Assembly: GCF_000171235.2 (NCBI RefSeq) | Contig: NZ_ABEA03000176.1 | Span: 1-64,000 of the forward strand | DNA: 64,000 bases | Origin: Geminisphaera colitermitum TAV2 | GTDB taxonomy: Bacteria; Verrucomicrobiota; Verrucomicrobiia; Opitutales; Opitutaceae | Direction: 5' to 3' | In this document: positions 7,896-16,692 of the stretch, piece after piece | How the letters are laid out: each line of letters begins with the position of its first letter | Position numbering within the stretch: the first letter of the stretch is position 1 | Program-made: the position numbers and the translations under genes | The notes under the pieces: generated by a model | Database searches by the model: none | What the model was told of the DNA's origin: nothing | Seen by the model: the letters and a program-made list of their open reading frames with translations, nothing else

Positions 7896-9530
7896 TCAGC
7901 GGGTTTGCTCGATGGGCATTTCGTGGAGGATGAGTTCGGGGTTCTTCTCCACAAAATAATGCATGCTCCAGTCGTTGGGGAAGAGGACGATGGGATGGTC
8001 GAATTTATCGACGCCGAAACTCACTCCGCTCGCCACGATGATGGCGTTGGGGTTTTCAAGGGCGGGATGCGGTTCGATCCAGCGCATCATCGTCCATGGG
8101 GTGGTTTCGAGGCGGGAGTCGGCGTTGTATTCGCTTTTGAGGCGGTACTGCACGACTTCGAACTGCAGGGGACCAACCGCCGCAAGGAGCGTGGAGCCGG
8201 GGGGGGCGTTGCGGGGTTGGAAGGATTGAACAACGCCTTCTTGCAAGAGTTGTTCGAGTCCGGCGCGGTATTTTTTGGCGTCGGCTGAAACGGGGTTGCT
8301 GATGTAGGCGAAGACTTCGGAGGGGAAGCGGGGGATTTCGTCGTAAGCAATGCTGCGGTCTTCTGTAAGGGTGTCGCCAATACCAAATTCGCTGTGGCCA
8401 ACGAGGCCAATGACGTCGCCGGGCCAGGCTTCATCAACGGTTTCGCGGTCCTGACCGAAGAGCTTGTGCGAGGAGGAGAGGCGGACGTTTTTGCCGGTGC
8501 GTTGGTGGGTGACAACCATGTCGCGCGTGAACTTGCCGGAGCATACGCGAATGAAGGCAATGCGGTCGCGGTGCTTGGGGTCCATGTTGGCTTGGATCTT
8601 GAAGACGAAGCCGGAAAATTTGTCGTGGGTGACGGGGATTTCGCGGGCGTCGGTCGGGGTGGGTAGTCCGGGAACGGATACAGTGACGGAGCGGCGCGTG
8701 GTCGGGGGGATGGAGTTTTTTAAGAAGCCTTCGAGGAGGAGGCCGACGCCGAAGTTGTTGATGGCGGAGCCGAAGAAGACGGGGGTTTGTTTGCCGGCGT
8801 GGATGGCGGCGAGGTCAAAGGGGGCGCTGGCGCCGTCGAGCATTTCGATTTGTTCGGCGGCTTCGGCGTAGGTGTGGTCGTCGAGTTTGGCGCGCACGGC
8901 GGGGTCGTCGAGGCCGGTGACTTGGACGGGGGCTTGATAGGCACCGTTGGGGACGCGTTCGAAGAGGTGGACTTGCTTGCTGCGGCGGTCGTAAACGCCG
9001 CGGAAGGAGGGGCCGTTGCCGAGGGGCCAGGTGAGGGGGCAGGGGGAGAGGCCGAGAACGCGTTCGAGTTCGTCGATGAGGTCGATGGGGTTGAGCGTGG
9101 GGCGGTCGCACTTGTTGATGAAGGTCATGATGGGCACGCCGCGGCGGCGGCAGACTTCGAAGAGTTTGCGGGTCTGGGGTTCGATGCCTTTGCCGGCGTC
9201 GATGACCATGAGGGCGGCATCGACGGCGGTGAGGACGCGGTAGGTGTCTTCCGAGAAGTCTTTGTGGCCGGGGGTGTCGAGGAGGTTGACGGCGTAGCCT
9301 TGGTAATCGAATTGGAGGACGGTGCTGGAGACGGAGATGCCGCGTTGTTTTTCGAGTTCCATCCAGTCGGAGGTGGTGGCGCGTTGGTTTTTGCGCGCGG
9401 TGACGGTGCCGGCGAGGTGAATGGCGTTGCCGTAGAGGAGGAATTTTTCGGTGAGGGTGGTCTTGCCGGCGTCGGGGTGCGAGATGATGGCAAAGGTGCG
9501 GCGGCGGGCGATTTCTTGGGAGGATGTCAT
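7896..9530 (-). CDS. prfC: Peptide chain release factor 3
   Basis: A translational GTPase that recycles RF1/RF2 from the ribosome after peptide release. The ATG at 9530 gives 544 residues, the usual RF3 length. The open frame extends further upstream, but the extra residues read through recR in another frame and are not real. The G1 motif SHPDAGKTTL, the switch/G2 region SDWMELEKQRGISVSS, G3 DTPGH and G4 NKCD are all present, followed by the RF3-specific C-terminal region ending in PNDWSMHYFVEKNPEL. It is 16 bp downstream of recR in the same direction and is probably cotranscribed with ybaB and recR. Confidence 0.96.
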   Translation of the reverse strand: MTSSQEIARRRTFAIISHPDAGKTTLTEKFLLYGNAIHLAGTVTARKNQRATTSDWMELEKQRGISVSSTVLQFDYQGYAVNLLDTPGHKDFSEDTYRVLTAVDAALMVIDAGKGIEPQTRKLFEVCRRRGVPIMTFINKCDRPTLNPIDLIDELERVLGLSPCPLTWPLGNGPSFRGVYDRRSKQVHLFERVPNGAYQAPVQVTGLDDPAVRAKLDDHTYAEAAEQIEMLDGASAPFDLAAIHAGKQTPVFFGSAINNFGVGLLLEGFLKNSIPPTTRRSVTVSVPGLPTPTDAREIPVTHDKFSGFVFKIQANMDPKHRDRIAFIRVCSGKFTRDMVVTHQRTGKNVRLSSSHKLFGQDRETVDEAWPGDVIGLVGHSEFGIGDTLTEDRSIAYDEIPRFPSEVFAYISNPVSADAKKYRAGLEQLLQEGVVQSFQPRNAPPGSTLLAAVGPLQFEVVQYRLKSEYNADSRLETTPWTMMRWIEPHPALENPNAIIVASGVSFGVDKFDHPIVLFPNDWSMHYFVEKNPELILHEMPIEQTR

Positions 9531-9546
9531 GCGTGGGTGGATACCT

Positions 9547-10143
9547 TCACTTGTAGGAGGTGCGGGCTTCGAGGGCGCTTTTGAGGGTGACGGAGTCGGC
9601 GTAGAGAACGCCGGCGCCGCTGGGAAGGCCGAAGCCGATGCGAGTGATTTTGAGCGCGGGCTGGAGGGTGGTGAGTTGTTGCGTGAGGAAGTGGCAGGTG
9701 GCTTCGCCTTCGACGTCGTTGGAGAGGGCGAGGATGAGTTCGTGAATGTCTCCGCGTTGCACGCGGTCGGCGAGGGGGGCGTAGTTGAGGTCGTCGGGGC
9801 CGACGCCGTTGATGGGGGAGAGTTTGCCGTGGAGGACGTGGTAGTGGCCGCGGTAGGCGGCGGAGCGTTCCATGGCGACGAGGTCGGGGACGTGCTCGAC
9901 GACGCACACGATGGCGGGGTCGCGCGTGGGGTCGGCGCAGAGGGGGCAGAGGTCGGTTTCAGCGAGGTTGCCGCAGCGGGTGCAGCGGCGCACGGTGCGG
10001 GCGGCGTCTTCCAGGGCTTGCACGAGCGCGGGGAGGCGGGCGGGTTTTTCCACGAGGAGGTGCAGGGCAATGCGTTCCGCCGACCGGTAGCCGAGGCCGG
10101 GGAGTTGCTTGAGTTGCTGCTGCAAGCGTTCGTAGGTGGTCAT
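9547..10143 (-). CDS. recR: Recombination protein RecR
   Basis: RecR forms a ring clamp with RecO that helps load RecA at gaps. It is 198 residues, the standard length. An N-terminal helix-hairpin-helix (LPGLGYRSAERIALHLL) is followed by a zinc finger with C54, C57, C66 and C69, then a TOPRIM domain (VCVVEHVPDLVAMERS) and a C-terminal Walker-like segment. The ybaB-recR pairing is very widespread. Here a palindromic repeat has been inserted between the two genes. Confidence 0.97.
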   Translation of the reverse strand: MTTYERLQQQLKQLPGLGYRSAERIALHLLVEKPARLPALVQALEDAARTVRRCTRCGNLAETDLCPLCADPTRDPAIVCVVEHVPDLVAMERSAAYRGHYHVLHGKLSPINGVGPDDLNYAPLADRVQRGDIHELILALSNDVEGEATCHFLTQQLTTLQPALKITRIGFGLPSGAGVLYADSVTLKSALEARTSYK

Positions 10144-10172
10144 GGGTGCGACTGCAAAAAGGGGCGGAGGCG

Positions 10173-10250
10173 GGAGGGCGGGCCTCGCGCTTCCGGGAGT
10201 CGGATGGGCGCGGCTGCGCCGCGTCTGGCGGGTCGGGAGACCCGCCCTCC
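10173..10250. repeat. GGAGGGCGGG palindromic repeat, ybaB-recR gap
   Basis: GGAGGGCGGG (10173-10182) and CCCGCCCTCC (10241-10250) bracket an inner GCGCGGCTGCGCCGCG hairpin. GGGTCGGGAGAC near the right end is the same word used as the insertion target by the mobile elements at 19976-21871. It belongs to the same palindrome family as 21652-21736 and 21872-21965. Confidence 0.75.
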
Positions 10251-10257
10251 TTGTTTT

Positions 10258-10566
10258 TTAGAACAGCCCAGGCATGGCGAAGCCGGAGGTGACTTTGCCC
10301 ATTTCGGCTTCGCTGTAGTCCTTGGCCTGACGGGCGGCGTCTTGGATGGCGGCAAGGAGGGTGTCGGAGACGACGGTGGCGTCTTCTTTCAAAAATTCGG
10401 GATCAATCTTGAGCGAGAGGAACTGGCCGGAGCCGTTGATCTTGACCTGCACGGCGCCGCCGCCGCTGGTGATGTCGAATTCCTTGGATCCGATCTCGGT
10501 TTGGAGCGTCTCGATTTGACGCTGCATTTTCTGTGCTTGTTTGAGGAGTTTGCCTACGCCGGCCAT
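10258..10566 (-). CDS. ybaB: YbaB/EbfC nucleoid-associated protein
   Basis: A small DNA-binding protein of 102 residues, the family's normal size. The N-terminal helix MAGVGKLLKQAQKMQRQIET and the central strand region (VQVKINGSGQFLSLKIDPEFL) are characteristic. It is upstream of recR and prfC on the same strand. The usual dnaX is not upstream; instead lpxA starts divergently at 10725. Confidence 0.95.
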   Translation of the reverse strand: MAGVGKLLKQAQKMQRQIETLQTEIGSKEFDITSGGGAVQVKINGSGQFLSLKIDPEFLKEDATVVSDTLLAAIQDAARQAKDYSEAEMGKVTSGFAMPGLF

Positions 10567-10724
10567 ATGCTGGAGGTGGGTTGCGGGTTATTGTTTGGAT
10601 GGATGCAATCAGTGTGAGGGACCATGGCGGCAATGCGCGGGACAATCTTCAAGCTCCATTTTCCTCCTCGCCTGACGCGGACGGGCGGGCTCTGCTGGCG
10701 GGCGTTTTTTCCTTTTTCCCAATC

Positions 10725-11471
10725 ATGATACACCCGACTGCCATTGTTGAGGACGGCGTTGTCCTCGGTGAGAACTGTAATATCCGCGAAGGCGTGATCC
10801 TGCGCCGCGGCGTGGTTCTGGGGGCACGCGTCACGGTGCATCCTTACGCGGTGATCGGGGGGGAACCGCAGGATTTGAAGTTTGATCCGTCGGTGAAGTC
10901 GGGCGTGCGGATTGGTGACGACACGACGGTCCGCGAGCATGTGACGATTAACAGCGCCACGCGGGAGGGGGGGCATACGGTGATTGGCTCCCATTGCCTG
11001 ATCATGGCGGATGCACACGTGGCGCACGATTGTGTGATCGGCAATCATGTGATTCTGGCCAATTCGGTGCTGCTGGCCGGGCATATCCACGTGGAGGATC
11101 ATGTGTTCATCGGGGGGGGGGCGGGGTTGCATCAATTTGGCAGGGTGGGGGAGGGGGCGATGGTGGCAGGCGGGGCGCGGATCGCGCTCGACATCCCTCC
11201 GTGCGTCATGGTGGCCGAGCGCAATGAGGTGATCGGTCTCAACTTGGTGGGGCTGCGCCGTCGGGGGGTGGCAGCCGAGGTGGTGCGCGAGATGAAGGAT
11301 GCGTTTCGCGCCGTGTATTACACGCAGGGCAACATCCGCGAGGTGGCGCTGGCGTTGCTGGGAGATGCGCGTTCGCGTGAGGCGCGGAGTTTTCTTGAGT
11401 TTTTCACGCAGGGCAAGCGGGGCATCGCCCGGCCTTCGCGCGAGATGATCGAGGCAACGGCTGAGTTGTAG
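10725..11471 (+). CDS. lpxA: UDP-N-acetylglucosamine O-acyltransferase
   Basis: First enzyme of lipid A synthesis; it transfers a hydroxyacyl chain from ACP to UDP-GlcNAc in the cytoplasm. The ATG at 10725 gives 248 residues beginning MIHPTAIVEDGVVLGENC and is preferred over a longer frame that runs into the divergent promoter region. Left-handed beta-helix hexapeptide repeats fill residues 1-180, and the catalytic histidine (H125 in the E. coli enzyme) corresponds to H101 in DAHVAHDCVIGNH. The C-terminal helical domain carries GLNLVGLRRRG. No other lpx gene is adjacent. A G-rich run (FIGGGAGLHQF) is part of the normal fold. Confidence 0.95.
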   Translation: MIHPTAIVEDGVVLGENCNIREGVILRRGVVLGARVTVHPYAVIGGEPQDLKFDPSVKSGVRIGDDTTVREHVTINSATREGGHTVIGSHCLIMADAHVAHDCVIGNHVILANSVLLAGHIHVEDHVFIGGGAGLHQFGRVGEGAMVAGGARIALDIPPCVMVAERNEVIGLNLVGLRRRGVAAEVVREMKDAFRAVYYTQGNIREVALALLGDARSREARSFLEFFTQGKRGIARPSREMIEATAEL

Positions 11472-11650
11472 GCGGGGCGGCGGCTTCGCCGAACGTCGAA
11501 CATCCAACATCCAATGTCGGAATGGAACAGGGGGGGGGGGGAATTAGGAAGTAGAAATTAGGAATTAGAAAGTGGGGACGCAGGCCTTTGGCAGTCGATG
11601 CGCGGAGGTGGTTTGCTGGATCGTTTTCTTAATTTTTAATTCCTAACTTC
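11472..11650. repeat. Mixed repeat cluster downstream of lpxA
   Basis: Three repeat types sit together. One is a decamer-type string (CGAACATCCAACATCCAATG, 11493-11512) also seen at nuoB, nuoC and the 51.5-kb genes. The second is a run of about 13 G. The third is a pair of AATTAGGAAT-type arms in opposite orientation (near 11545-11570 and 11635-11650), also found between nuoJ and nuoH. The IS5 element begins immediately after. Confidence 0.65.
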
Positions 11651-11691
11651 TAGAGCGTGTAGTCACGAGATAAGATTGACTGAGTTTTTTT

Positions 11692-12183
11692 GTGATGGAG
11701 AATGTCAGCATGGCGAAAGATCAACACCGTCACGACATTTCGGACCGAGTTTGGAGCGTTCTGGAGCCGCTGCTACCTGGAAGGAAAGGAGCGTGGGGAG
11801 GGGTGGCGGAGGACAACCGCAAGTTCCTCAACGCGGTTCTGTGGATTTTACGCACTGGTGCGCCTTGGAGGGATCTTCCAGAGGATTACGGAGGGTGGAG
11901 CAACACGCACAGGCGTTTTTGTCGCTGGAGAGACAAGGGGCATTGGGAGCGCCTGTTGTCGGAACTGATGAACGAGCCCGATTTTGAGTGGCTGATGATT
12001 GATGCCAGTCATGTCAAAATCCATCCGCATGCGGCGGGAGCCAGAGGTGGAAACGAGGCGATCGGTCTGACAAAAGGGGGCGAAACACCAAACTACATTT
12101 GGCCGTGGATGCGCATGGTATGCCGGTGCGAGTCATTGTTACAGCGGGTTCCACGGCTGATTGCACACAGGCTGGCAGGTTGA
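11692..12183 (+). CDS. IS5-family transposase, ORF A (copy A)
   Basis: The N-terminal half of the transposase carries the DUF4096-like region (DISDRVWSVLEPLLPGRKGAWG, NAVLWILRTGAPWRDLP) and the first catalytic aspartate in EWLMIDASHVK. The continuing frame after about codon 135 is not transposase-like. The second half is in ORF B, so a ribosomal frameshift in the overlap near 12085-12100 is expected for the full DDE protein, as known for this IS group. Confidence 0.9.
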   Translation: MMENVSMAKDQHRHDISDRVWSVLEPLLPGRKGAWGGVAEDNRKFLNAVLWILRTGAPWRDLPEDYGGWSNTHRRFCRWRDKGHWERLLSELMNEPDFEWLMIDASHVKIHPHAAGARGGNEAIGLTKGGETPNYIWPWMRMVCRCESLLQRVPRLIAHRLAG

Positions 12184-12473
12184 TTGAAGGCATTGCCGCA
12201 GACCATCTGATCGCCGACAAGGGATATGACACCAACGCCATCATCGAAATGGCGCAGGCCGCAGGCATCTGCCCGCAGATTCCTCCAAAGACCAATCGCA
12301 TAGAACAACGCGAATATGACCCTTATCTTTATCGGATCAGGCATCTGGTAGAAAATGCATTCCTACGACTCAAGCAATGGCGCGGCATCGCAACCCGATA
12401 CGCAAAACGAGCCTCCTCTTTCCTCGCTGCCGTCCAATTCAGGTGTGCCATTCTCTGGGCTTCAATCTCGTGA
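12099..12473 (+). CDS. IS5-family transposase, ORF B (copy A)
   Basis: The C-terminal half of the DDE transposase carries the second aspartate in DHLIADKGYDTNAI and the glutamate in RHLVENAFLRLKQWRGIATRYAKRA. The upstream frame should be joined from ORF A by frameshifting. The protein ends just before the right inverted repeat. Confidence 0.9.
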   Translation: MAVDAHGMPVRVIVTAGSTADCTQAGRLIEGIAADHLIADKGYDTNAIIEMAQAAGICPQIPPKTNRIEQREYDPYLYRIRHLVENAFLRLKQWRGIATRYAKRASSFLAAVQFRCAILWASIS

Positions 12474-12514
12474 CTACACGCTCTAATTTATCCCGCGTCT
12501 CCGCGTGAGATCTT

Positions 12515-13690
12515 TTAACTCGTCACGAGGTCTGCGGGCGTTTTGCCGGGGACGGGCGTGGAGGTCAGCGGGTAGCGGTAGGTGTGCCCCTCGTAGTTGC
12601 GGAAGATCACTTCGTCGTCGGTGATTTTTTCCACGTAGTCAGGGTTCATCGGCACTTTGCCGCCGCCGCCGGGGGCGTCGATGACGTATTGGGGAATCGC
12701 ATACCCAGTGGTGTGGCCGCGCAGGTTTTTGATGATTTCGAGGCCGCGGCGGACATCGACTTTGAAGTGCGAGCCGCCGGTGATGAGGTCCATCTGGTAA
12801 AGGTAATAGGGGCGCACTCTCATGCGGAGGAGGCGGTGGACGAGGGCACGCATGGTGTCGGGGTCGTCGTTGACGCCGCGAAGGAGGACGCTCTGGTTGC
12901 CGAGGGGGACGCCGGCATAGGAGAGGCGTTCGCAGGCGGCGCGCAGTTCTTCGGTGCATTCGTGGGGGTGGTTGACGTGAATGCTCATCCAGATGGGGCC
13001 GTGCTTCTTAAAAACTTCGCAGAGTTCGGGCGTGATGCGCTGGGGCATGAAGACAGGGATGCGCGAGCCGATGCGAATGAACTCAACGTGAGGGATGGCG
13101 CGGAGGCGTCCGAGGAGGTGGTCGAGCTTGCGGTCGGAGAGGAGGAGGGGGTCGCCGCCGGAGAGGAGGACGTCGCGGACTTCGGAATGTGATTCGATGT
13201 AACGGAGTCCTTGTTCGTATTCGGGGTGGAAGTTGTAGTCCTGAGCGTTGGATACGAGGCGGCTGCGGGTGCAGTAGCGGCAGTAGCTGGCGCAGCGGTC
13301 GGTGACGAGGAAGAGGACGCGGTCGGGGTAGCGGTGAACGAGGCCGGGGACGGGGGAGTGTTCGTCTTCGCCGAGCGAGTCGAGCATTTCTTCGGCGTGG
13401 AGCTGGCTTTCGCCGGCGCGGGGGATGACTTGGAGGCGGAGGGGGTCGGCGGGGTTGTCGCGGTCGATGAGGTTGAAAAAATAGGGGGTGATCGCGAGCG
13501 AGAGTTTGTTGCCGGCGAAGAGGACGCCTGCGCGTTCGTCGGGGGTGAGCGTCATGTAGCGCTCAAGGTCTTCGAGCCGGGTGAGACGGTTGCGGAGTTG
13601 CCAGGTCCAGGTTTGCCATTCGGAGGCGGGAATGTGCTGCCAGAGGCCCTGGCCTTGGAACCAGGCGGTGCGGTCTTCGGTGTAGGGCAT
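12515..13690 (-). CDS. kamA: Lysine 2,3-aminomutase-type radical SAM enzyme
   Basis: A radical SAM and PLP enzyme that interconverts alpha-lysine and beta-lysine. The CxxxCxxC iron-sulfur motif is C133, C137 and C140 (CASYCRYCTRS), with a GGDPLLL glycine loop. The PLP-binding lysine lies in APGGGGKVPMNPDY near residue 341. At 391 residues with a long N-terminal helical part it is closer to KamA than to EpmB (about 340 residues), but no efp or epmA gene is near to test that. The IS5 copy ends 30 bp downstream of the stop. Confidence 0.88.
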   Translation of the reverse strand: MPYTEDRTAWFQGQGLWQHIPASEWQTWTWQLRNRLTRLEDLERYMTLTPDERAGVLFAGNKLSLAITPYFFNLIDRDNPADPLRLQVIPRAGESQLHAEEMLDSLGEDEHSPVPGLVHRYPDRVLFLVTDRCASYCRYCTRSRLVSNAQDYNFHPEYEQGLRYIESHSEVRDVLLSGGDPLLLSDRKLDHLLGRLRAIPHVEFIRIGSRIPVFMPQRITPELCEVFKKHGPIWMSIHVNHPHECTEELRAACERLSYAGVPLGNQSVLLRGVNDDPDTMRALVHRLLRMRVRPYYLYQMDLITGGSHFKVDVRRGLEIIKNLRGHTTGYAIPQYVIDAPGGGGKVPMNPDYVEKITDDEVIFRNYEGHTYRYPLTSTPVPGKTPADLVTS

Positions 13691-13824
13691 CGGTGGATTT
13701 GGATGAGATCGGCTCGGAATTTTAATGAAGCGCGAAAACTAGGGCGGCGGGAAGCGCTGTCAAATAGTGGGACAACTTGATTTGTGACGAGAGTCCGGGT
13801 GAGAGTGCCGTTTCGTAATCAAAT

Positions 13825-14224
13825 CATGGGGAGGTTCTAAAAATTGCACAGAAGGTAACGAAGACAACGAAGACAACCAATCGAGATGGAACTTTTGTTT
13901 TTAACAATCTATTGAAGATAAATAAATTAAAGGGAGCTTCTGAAATTAAACAGAGGACGCAGAGGGAACACAGAGAGCAGTGAGGGAACAAAGACTGCTG
14001 ACGTCTCAAAAAATTCCCCAGTCTATTGCCTAATAATGGAAAGTGGGGTTTCTAAAAAATGTGCATGCGTCGTTTTGACCTCCCCAAACTCTGTGCAATC
14101 TCAGCGTCCTCTGTGTAATTTCTCAATCTTTAGGACTTCCCTAAAACACATTATGCTTCCTGTCTTTATCTTCGTTTTCTTGGTTATCTTCTGTGCAAAA
14201 ATGAATTTTCAGAACCTCCCCATG
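13825..14224. repeat. Nested CACAGAG inverted-repeat element (~400 bp)
   Basis: This fills most of the 557-bp gap between kamA and the EVE gene. The outer ends CATGGGGAGGTTCT (13825-13838) and AGAACCTCCCCATG (14211-14224) are a perfect 14-bp inverted repeat, continuing as imperfect GCACAGAAGRTAACNAAGA arms. An inner pair with ACAGAGGACGC words (from ~13931 and ~14084) is nested inside. It shares arm motifs with 3205-3426. No ORF of its own is seen. Confidence 0.75.
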
Positions 14225-14247
14225 GTTATTCAACCCACTCTCCATTT

Positions 14248-14685
14248 ATGAGCAAAATCCAATACTGGCTGGTGAAACAGGAACCGGAATCCTATGCGTG
14301 GGAGACGTTTGTCCGCGATGGGCGCACGACATGGGACGGGGTGCGCAATTTCCAGGCGCGCAACAATCTGAAGGCAATGCGCGAGGGGGACCGGGTGTTG
14401 TTCTACGCGAGCGTCTCGACCAAGGCGGTGCTGGGCACGGCGCGGGTGAGCCGGACGGCGTTTCCGGACCCGACGGTGGATGCGGACGAGGCGCGGTCGG
14501 GTGGCAGGGAGGGCTGGCTGGCGGTGGAGTTGGAGGCGGGGCAGGCGCTGGCGAAGCCGGTGACGTTGGAGGCGATCAAGGCCGAGGCGTCTCTGACGGA
14601 CATCGCGTTGCTCAGGCAGAGCCGGTTGTCGGTGATGCCGCTGACACGCGAGGAGTTTGAAACCATCGTGGCACTGGGGAAGTGA
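14248..14685 (+). CDS. EVE domain protein
   Basis: A small cytoplasmic protein of 145 residues made of a single EVE (PUA-like) domain. YWLVKQEPESYAWETFVRDGRTTWDGVRNFQARNNL is the family signature, followed by GDRVLFYAS and a C-terminal LSVMPLTREEFE. EVE domains bind modified bases in nucleic acids and are sometimes fused to or near restriction or RNA-modification genes. No such neighbour is present here, so the ligand is unknown. Confidence 0.93.
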   Translation: MSKIQYWLVKQEPESYAWETFVRDGRTTWDGVRNFQARNNLKAMREGDRVLFYASVSTKAVLGTARVSRTAFPDPTVDADEARSGGREGWLAVELEAGQALAKPVTLEAIKAEASLTDIALLRQSRLSVMPLTREEFETIVALGK

Positions 14686-14735
14686 AACCACTCACGCGTC
14701 TCCGTGCCCTCCGCGCCCTGCGTGAGTCCATTCTC

Positions 14736-16553
14736 CTATGGTTCGAGCTCGGTTTCGTCGTGATTCTCAATTTCGACGGCGGCTTTCTTGGCCGCCTTGA
14801 TTGCCGCGATCGTGCCGGTGATGGCGGGAGCATCGATCACGATGCGAAATCCGATGTGACGGGAGCGTTCGTTTTTGGGGAGCCTGCCTTTGGGCGGCGC
14901 GGCGGGAGTGAGAGTCTCGGGTGCGTCGAGATAGCTGCCGCCGATGTGCGTGGCGTCTTTGTCGTCGGCGGAGGAGGCCAGCCATTCGGCGACGTTGCCG
15001 AGAAGGTCATGGATTCCGTAATCGTTGGAGGCGAGCGAGCCGGCCTCGCCGGTGCTTGGCGGGGAGGAATCTTTGGCGCGTATGCCGCCCGGACCTCCTT
15101 TGAGCGCGGCCAGGTATTCGGCTTCGGTGGGGAGGCGCACTTTCACGCCCATGATCCAACTGAGTCGTGAGCAGAATTCGATCGCTTCGTTCCAACTGAC
15201 AGACTCGACCGGGAGGGTGCTTCCGGCGACGCGGTTGCGGCTGGGGTTGGTGTTCATGACCTGCTCATAGAGGTGCTGCGTTACTTCGGTGCTGCCAAAT
15301 TGCAGGGTGGCGAGACCGGGAACCAAGGCGATCCGTGTATAGACGGCGTCCTGGAGGTCGCTGAGACTGACTTTCTTGACGTTGAGGTAGGCGAGTTTGA
15401 GCTTGCGCGCGGGGTTCTGGAGGCGGCTGCGGGGGTAGGCGGTTTCGAGTTTCTCGATGAGGGCGATGGCGGTGGCGAGTTGTTCCTGGGCAACGACGAC
15501 GTGGCGGCGGGAGAGGGCTTCGGCGATGGTGGGTTCGAGGGCGGTGAGCTGGTGATCGATGTCGCGGGAGAGGGCGGTTTGTTGCTTGGTTTCAAATTCT
15601 TCGACGCGAGGCGAGGACACGAAACGGCTGCGGGGGTAGGCGGTGTTGATCTCGCGCTGGCGGGCGGCGGCCTGGGCATAGAGGTCGGCAGCCTTGGGGT
15701 AGTCGGCAATGAGTTCGGCTTCGGCGGCGGCTTTTTCGAGTTTTTCCACTTCGATGATGGCATCGGTGGCGTTGAGGGAGGCGATTTCGCCGTCGAGTTT
15801 TTCGAGTGCCTGAATGTCGGTGTAGCGGGTGCGGGGAGAGTCGTAGTTGATCTTGGCCTGGAGGTCGCGGGCGGCGGTGAGGCTGGTGAGGGCGTCCTGC
15901 CAGCGTTTTTCCTTTAGGGCGGCGCGGTAGTTTTCGAGAGCCGCTTCTTTTTGTTTGTTGATGGGGGCGACTTCAATGGCGGCTATGGCGGTGGCGAGGG
16001 AGGTTTCGCGGAGGTAGTTTTTATATTGGGTGGCGGCTTGGGTGCCGTTGATCTCGCGCTGGAGGCGGAGGGCTTCAGTGAGGTCGGCGAGGGCCTGGGT
16101 GCTGTCTCCGCGCTCGGCGGCGGCGGTGCCTTCGCGTTCGAGTTGCGCGATGCGGGTGAGGCTGTCTTTGGCGCGGGCGGAGTCGCGCTTGATTTCGAGT
16201 TGCCGGAGCCGGCTGGCTTGTTCGTAGCTGGAAAGGGGGAGGCGGCGGACGAGTTCGCGTTGTTTTTCGACGGCGTTTTCGAGCGCGGCGAGTGCTTCGG
16301 GGGTTTGGAGTCCGGCGGCGGCAACTTGCTGGTATTGTTTTTCCAAATCATCGACTTGCTGGCTCAACTCAGTGAGGGCGGGGTCGTTGACGTTGTCCGT
16401 TTTGGGAAGGTCATCCGTGATGCGGCGTGGGCCGGCGGTCGCAAGCAGGTAGTAGATGACCCCAAGAAGAATGAGTCCCAAGGCGATGAGGAGGAACTTG
16501 GAGATTTTGTGTAAATAGGATGCAAGCCTGCGTTTGAAGTGGGATGTCTTCAT
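14736..16553 (-). CDS. Membrane-anchored coiled-coil protein with FGE-sulfatase domain
   Basis: The ATG at 16553 gives 605 residues; longer starts overlap tyrA in the opposite direction and look spurious. A single N-terminal transmembrane helix (FLLIALGLILLGVIYYLLATA, about 20-40) is followed by about 380 residues of charged helical repeats rich in A, E, Q and R. At the C-terminus is a formylglycine-generating-enzyme-like domain (TEVTQHLYEQVMNTNPS, PVESVSWNEAIEFCSRLS, RLPTEAEYLAAL, DLLGNVAEWLA, IGFRIV). Many such domains are non-catalytic, and no active-site cysteine pair is obvious. The predicted location is the periplasmic side of the inner membrane; the role is unknown. Confidence 0.82.
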   Translation of the reverse strand: MKTSHFKRRLASYLHKISKFLLIALGLILLGVIYYLLATAGPRRITDDLPKTDNVNDPALTELSQQVDDLEKQYQQVAAAGLQTPEALAALENAVEKQRELVRRLPLSSYEQASRLRQLEIKRDSARAKDSLTRIAQLEREGTAAAERGDSTQALADLTEALRLQREINGTQAATQYKNYLRETSLATAIAAIEVAPINKQKEAALENYRAALKEKRWQDALTSLTAARDLQAKINYDSPRTRYTDIQALEKLDGEIASLNATDAIIEVEKLEKAAAEAELIADYPKAADLYAQAAARQREINTAYPRSRFVSSPRVEEFETKQQTALSRDIDHQLTALEPTIAEALSRRHVVVAQEQLATAIALIEKLETAYPRSRLQNPARKLKLAYLNVKKVSLSDLQDAVYTRIALVPGLATLQFGSTEVTQHLYEQVMNTNPSRNRVAGSTLPVESVSWNEAIEFCSRLSWIMGVKVRLPTEAEYLAALKGGPGGIRAKDSSPPSTGEAGSLASNDYGIHDLLGNVAEWLASSADDKDATHIGGSYLDAPETLTPAAPPKGRLPKNERSRHIGFRIVIDAPAITGTIAAIKAAKKAAVEIENHDETELEP

Positions 16554-16692
16554 GAAAAGGGAGGGAAGGGGGTTGAGCGAAAAGATAATTGTTGTCGAAT
16601 GCAATGTCGGGTGTGCCGGATGGAGGCGGGATTTGCAGGAAATTCGAGGTGCATCCTCGACAACGGGGGCGGCTTCTCGTTTTTCAGGCGTC

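Larger units (their letters stand above)
11651..12485 (+). mobile_element. IS5-family element, copy A (IS427-like)
   Basis: The ends are perfect inverted repeats: GAGCGTGTAGTCACGAGAT on the left and its complement on the right, flanked by TA at 11651-11652 and 12484-12485, which fits a TA target duplication. The ~831-bp size and two overlapping frames are typical of the IS427 group. A near-identical copy lies at 55182-56010. Confidence 0.93.

Noticed and set aside
9531-10070. N-terminal extension of prfC into recR
   Set aside because: The extra ~180 residues are Ser/Pro/Ala/Thr-rich low-complexity sequence read in another frame of recR; RF3 starts at 9530.
12515-13690. EpmB (EF-P lysylation) instead of lysine 2,3-aminomutase
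   Set aside because: The length and N-terminal region favour the KamA type, and no efp or epmA neighbour supports EpmB; the distinction is not absolute.
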